A stretch of DNA of 64,000 nucleotides from JAKPUX01 sp964436305 (GTDB lineage Bacteria > Zhuqueibacterota > Zhuqueibacteria > Residuimicrobiales > Residuimicrobiaceae): contig CAYTCI010000009.1 in NCBI GenBank assembly GCA_964436305.1, positions 16,851-80,850 of the forward strand, in the 5' to 3' direction. Shown here one piece after another: positions 61,516-64,000 of the stretch. Positions within the stretch are counted from its first letter, which is position 1. Every line of letters begins with the position of its first letter. The notes below the pieces were generated by a model. The model was given only the letters and a program-made list of their open reading frames with translations. It was not told the origin of the DNA and did not search any database. The position numbers and the translations under genes were made by a program.

Positions 61516-63707
61516 TGCGAAAACAGAGTCTCTCAGCCCTGGCGATCATGCTGACCTGGGTTGTTTTTGCCATCGCGCAAATTCCGGGCTATGGCACGGA
61601 TGTGGACAAGCGGGTGGAGGATCTCCTCGCCCGCATGACCCTCGAGGAAAAAGTCGGCCAGCTGCAGCAATACAGCGCTGGCAGTGACGCCTCCTATGCC
61701 CAAATGGCGAAAAGCGGCAGCGTGGGCTCGTTCCTCAATGTGCGCGGTGCGGCTGAGACCAACGCCCTGCAAAAGCTGGCGGTGGAAAATTCGCGCCTCG
61801 GGATCCCGATCCTCTTCGGACTCGATGTCATCCATGGCTATCAGACCATCTTTCCGATCCCGCTCGCCGAGGCTGCCAGCTGGGACCCGGCCCTGGCAGA
61901 ACAGGCCGCTGCGGTGGCGGCGCGTGAAGCCCGGGCGGCCGGCATCCACTGGACCTTCGCGCCGATGGTCGATATTGCCCGCGATGCGCGCTGGGGGCGT
62001 ATCGCCGAAGGGGCTGGCGAGGATCCCTACCTCGGCAGCCGCATGGCCATCGCCCGCGTCCGTGGCTTTCAGGGCGAACATCTCAACGCGCCCGACCGGA
62101 TCGCTGCCTGCCTGAAACACTATGTCGGCTACGGCGCTGCCGAGGGCGGACGCGATTACAACACGACCGAGATTTCGGAACAAACCCTGCGCAATATCTA
62201 TTTGCCGCCCTTTGCGGCTGGCGTGCGCGCCGGCGCCGCCACGCTGATGAGCGCGTTCAACGACCTCAACGGTGTGCCAGCCTCGGCCAATCCCTTCACG
62301 CTGGACCGCATCCTCCGTCAGGAGTGGGGCTTCAGGGGCTTCGTTGTCAGCGACTGGAATTCGGTCGGTGAACTCATCCCACAAGGTGTGGCTCAGGATT
62401 GCGCGGAGGCGACGCGAAAAAGCCTCGTTGCCGGCGTTGAAATGGATATGGAGAGCCACTGCTACCAGCAGAGCCTGATGCAGCTGGTGGAGAGCGGACA
62501 GATGCCCCTCAGGATCGTCGATGAGGCGGTGCGGCGCGTTTTACGCATCAAGATCCTCCTCGGCCTCTTTGAAAATCCCTATAGTGACCCGAAACACGAA
62601 AAGGAGATCATGCTCGCCAAAGCGCATCAGGATCTGGCCCTGCAAATGGCCCGCGAGTCGATCGTTCTGCTGAAGAACGAGAACAACCTGCTGCCGCTGG
62701 ATCTGCCAAAGACGATCGCGGTCATTGGTCCCCTGGCCGATGCCCGGGCCGATCTGCTCGGCACCTGGCGCTGTGAGGGCGATTCGAACCGTGTCGTCTC
62801 GGTGCTGGAGGGCATACGACGGGCCATGGGCACAAAAGGCCGGATTCTGACCGCCGCCGGCTGCGATCTGGAGGGCACCAACGGTCGCCATGTGCCGGCA
62901 GCCGTCACTCTGGCCCAACAGGCCGATGTGATCGTCGCCGTGGTCGGAGAGAACGCCGCGATGAGCGGCGAAGCGAGCAGCCGCAGCAGCCTGGGTTTGC
63001 CGGGATTGCAGGAAGAACTGCTCAAGGCCCTGGCGGCCACACGTAAACCCCTGGTCGTTGTCCTCCTGGCCGGACGCCCGCTGACCATCCCCTGGGTGGC
63101 CGAGAATACCCCGGCGCTGGTGATGGCCTGGCATGGCGGCACTTTGGCAGGGCAGGCCGTCAGCGATCTCCTTTTTGGCACCTGCAATCCTTCCGGGCGC
63201 TTGCCGGTGAGTTGGCCGCGCGCTGTCGGCCAACTGCCCTTCTATTATAATCACAAAAACACCGGCCGGCCGCCGGCGGAGACCAAATTCTGCAGCCGCT
63301 ACCTCGACCTGCCCAACGGCCCGCAGTTTCCCTTTGGCTATGGCCTGAGCTATACCCGTTTCGAGTATGCCGGCCTGCTGCTGGATAAAACCGAGATCGG
63401 CCCCGCCGGGACGGTGCAGGTCAGCGCCGAGGTCAGGAACAGCGGCAGCCGCGAAGGGGACGAAGTGGTCCAGCTCTATATCCGCGACCTGGTCGGCAGC
63501 CTGACCCGGCCAGTGCGCGAACTCAAGGGGTTCCGGCGCATTCATTTGCTGCCCGGTCAGTCCCGGACGGTCCAGTTCACGCTCGGTCCGGATGAACTCG
63601 GCTTTTATAATGCGGATAACCGCTATGTCGTCGAACCCGGCCACTTCCAGCTTTGGATCGGCCCCAACTCGATGGAGGGGCTGCAGGGCGAATTCATCAT
63701 CCGCTGA
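61515..63707 (+). CDS. bglX: Exported GH3 beta-glucosidase
   Basis: This is a 730-residue exported enzyme (signal peptide about residues 1-22, ending AIAQ). Nucleophile Asp280 lies in FVVSDWNSVG, preceded by the 'CLKHYVGYG' substrate-binding loop. The second alpha/beta domain contains 'VVGENAAMSGEASSRSSLGL'. A C-terminal fibronectin-III-like domain ends in 'GPNSMEGLQGEFIIR'. This matches periplasmic BglX in length and order. The start overlaps the glgB stop by 1 nt. An intrinsic terminator follows at 63725. Cleavage of beta-glucosides or xylosides is expected. Confidence 0.93.
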   Translation: MRKQSLSALAIMLTWVVFAIAQIPGYGTDVDKRVEDLLARMTLEEKVGQLQQYSAGSDASYAQMAKSGSVGSFLNVRGAAETNALQKLAVENSRLGIPILFGLDVIHGYQTIFPIPLAEAASWDPALAEQAAAVAAREARAAGIHWTFAPMVDIARDARWGRIAEGAGEDPYLGSRMAIARVRGFQGEHLNAPDRIAACLKHYVGYGAAEGGRDYNTTEISEQTLRNIYLPPFAAGVRAGAATLMSAFNDLNGVPASANPFTLDRILRQEWGFRGFVVSDWNSVGELIPQGVAQDCAEATRKSLVAGVEMDMESHCYQQSLMQLVESGQMPLRIVDEAVRRVLRIKILLGLFENPYSDPKHEKEIMLAKAHQDLALQMARESIVLLKNENNLLPLDLPKTIAVIGPLADARADLLGTWRCEGDSNRVVSVLEGIRRAMGTKGRILTAAGCDLEGTNGRHVPAAVTLAQQADVIVAVVGENAAMSGEASSRSSLGLPGLQEELLKALAATRKPLVVVLLAGRPLTIPWVAENTPALVMAWHGGTLAGQAVSDLLFGTCNPSGRLPVSWPRAVGQLPFYYNHKNTGRPPAETKFCSRYLDLPNGPQFPFGYGLSYTRFEYAGLLLDKTEIGPAGTVQVSAEVRNSGSREGDEVVQLYIRDLVGSLTRPVRELKGFRRIHLLPGQSRTVQFTLGPDELGFYNADNRYVVEPGHFQLWIGPNSMEGLQGEFIIR

Positions 63708-63724
63708 CCCCCTGAGCCGCCACA

Positions 63725-63765
63725 GCCTCCGGAAGAAGCCGCCGCTTTGCCGGAGGCTTTTTTTT
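63725..63765 (+). terminator. Intrinsic terminator after the GH3 gene
   Basis: GCCTCCGG (63725-63732) pairs with CCGGAGGC (63750-63757) around a 17-nt loop and is followed directly by eight T residues. This is the clearest rho-independent terminator in the window. Confidence 0.9.
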
Positions 63766-63778
63766 ACTCCCGGAATGC

Positions 63779-63807
63779 TTGCATAAGAAGCAATTTTTTT
63801 CTAAATT
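63779..63807 (+). promoter_or_regulatory. Predicted promoter of the last gene
   Basis: TTGCAT (63779-63784), a 17-nt spacer and TAAATT (63802-63807), just after the terminator and 27 nt before the next ATG. Confidence 0.45.
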
Positions 63808-63834
63808 AAATGTTTTGATGATCAAGGAACCCGG

Positions 63835-64000
63835 ATGCTTCGGTCGATGCGTAAAAAAGCGGGGTATTTCCAGAGTTCGCGCACCCTCGCGTTCGGCCTG
63901 ATCGCCATGCTCCCTCTGCTGCTCGGCTATGAGTATCTCACCCTCGCTGCCAGCCGCGACCACATGGCTCAGGTGCGCAACGGCGGTGATGTCATCCTGC
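63835..64000 (+). CDS. Membrane protein, N-terminal part (possibly CPBP-type)
   Basis: The open frame starts at ATG 63835 with AAGGA 6 nt upstream and is still open at the window edge (55 codons). It begins with a basic stretch, then one hydrophobic segment ('LAFGLIAMLPLLLGYEYL'), then 'QVRNGGDVIL'. This combination resembles the start of CPBP-family intramembrane metalloproteases, but the catalytic Glu-Glu and His motifs would lie beyond the window. The family call is therefore weak. Confidence 0.5.
   Translation, partial: MLRSMRKKAGYFQSSRTLAFGLIAMLPLLLGYEYLTLAASRDHMAQVRNGGDVIL

Overview
The window is GC-rich and dense with genes. It looks like a carbohydrate-degrading Gram-negative bacterium of the FCB superphylum outside classical Bacteroides, for example a KSB1-, Calditrichota- or Ignavibacteria-like lineage. 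This is inferred from a TonB-dependent receptor with a carboxypeptidase-regulatory-like N-terminus, a PorV/PorQ-family barrel, and two secreted proteins that end in the 'SLAQNYPNPFN' type of C-terminal sorting domain. No rRNA, tRNA, CRISPR array, transposase or phage gene was seen. The assignment to a phylum is tentative.

Layout. (1) 1-4779: the end of a LacI-family regulator, a paired operator-like site, a small lipoprotein, and an ABC sugar importer (binding protein plus two permeases, no ATPase). (2) 4977-6890: a secreted protein with two almost identical CBM9-like modules. (3) 7000-49743: 26 genes on the + strand with no gap above about 61 nt and many start/stop overlaps. They encode an MDR dehydrogenase, an outer-membrane triad (TonB receptor, secreted sorting-domain protein, PorV-like barrel), and then a long run of glycosidases and sugar enzymes. 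These are GH106-like, RbsD, GH39-like, lyxose/mannose isomerase, AllA-like cupin, DUF6259-like TIM barrel, sugar-phosphate isomerase/epimerase, GH42, MFS, PIG-L deacetylase, a six-hairpin glycosidase, GH92, GH31-PA14, three GH10-like paralogues, a URO-D/MtaA-type protein, GH13, an SDR epimerase, a GH2 interrupted by an amber codon, a nucleoside hydrolase and a second sugar-binding protein. (4) 49892-51826: an SGNH-TPR membrane protein. (5) 51845-54414, minus strand: an HlyD-like adaptor, a VTC-domain protein and a DUF4956 protein, in DNA that looks poorer in GC. (6) 54711-55844: a surface protein with eleven 16-residue glycine-rich repeats. (7) 55859-58337, minus strand: rlmI then rmuC. (8) 58571-64000: a small barrel protein, glgB overlapping a GH3 beta-glucosidase, an intrinsic terminator, and the start of a membrane protein.

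How the parts may work together (inference). The TonB receptor and its two partners would take up or handle oligosaccharides at the outer membrane. Exported (Sec or Tat) and cytoplasmic glycosidases would trim a mixed heteroglycan containing mannose and possibly rhamnose, xylose or galactose. The ABC and MFS carriers would import the products, and the isomerases, mutarotase and dehydrogenases would feed them to central metabolism. The LacI-type protein at the left edge is the obvious candidate regulator. The natural substrate cannot be read from the sequence.
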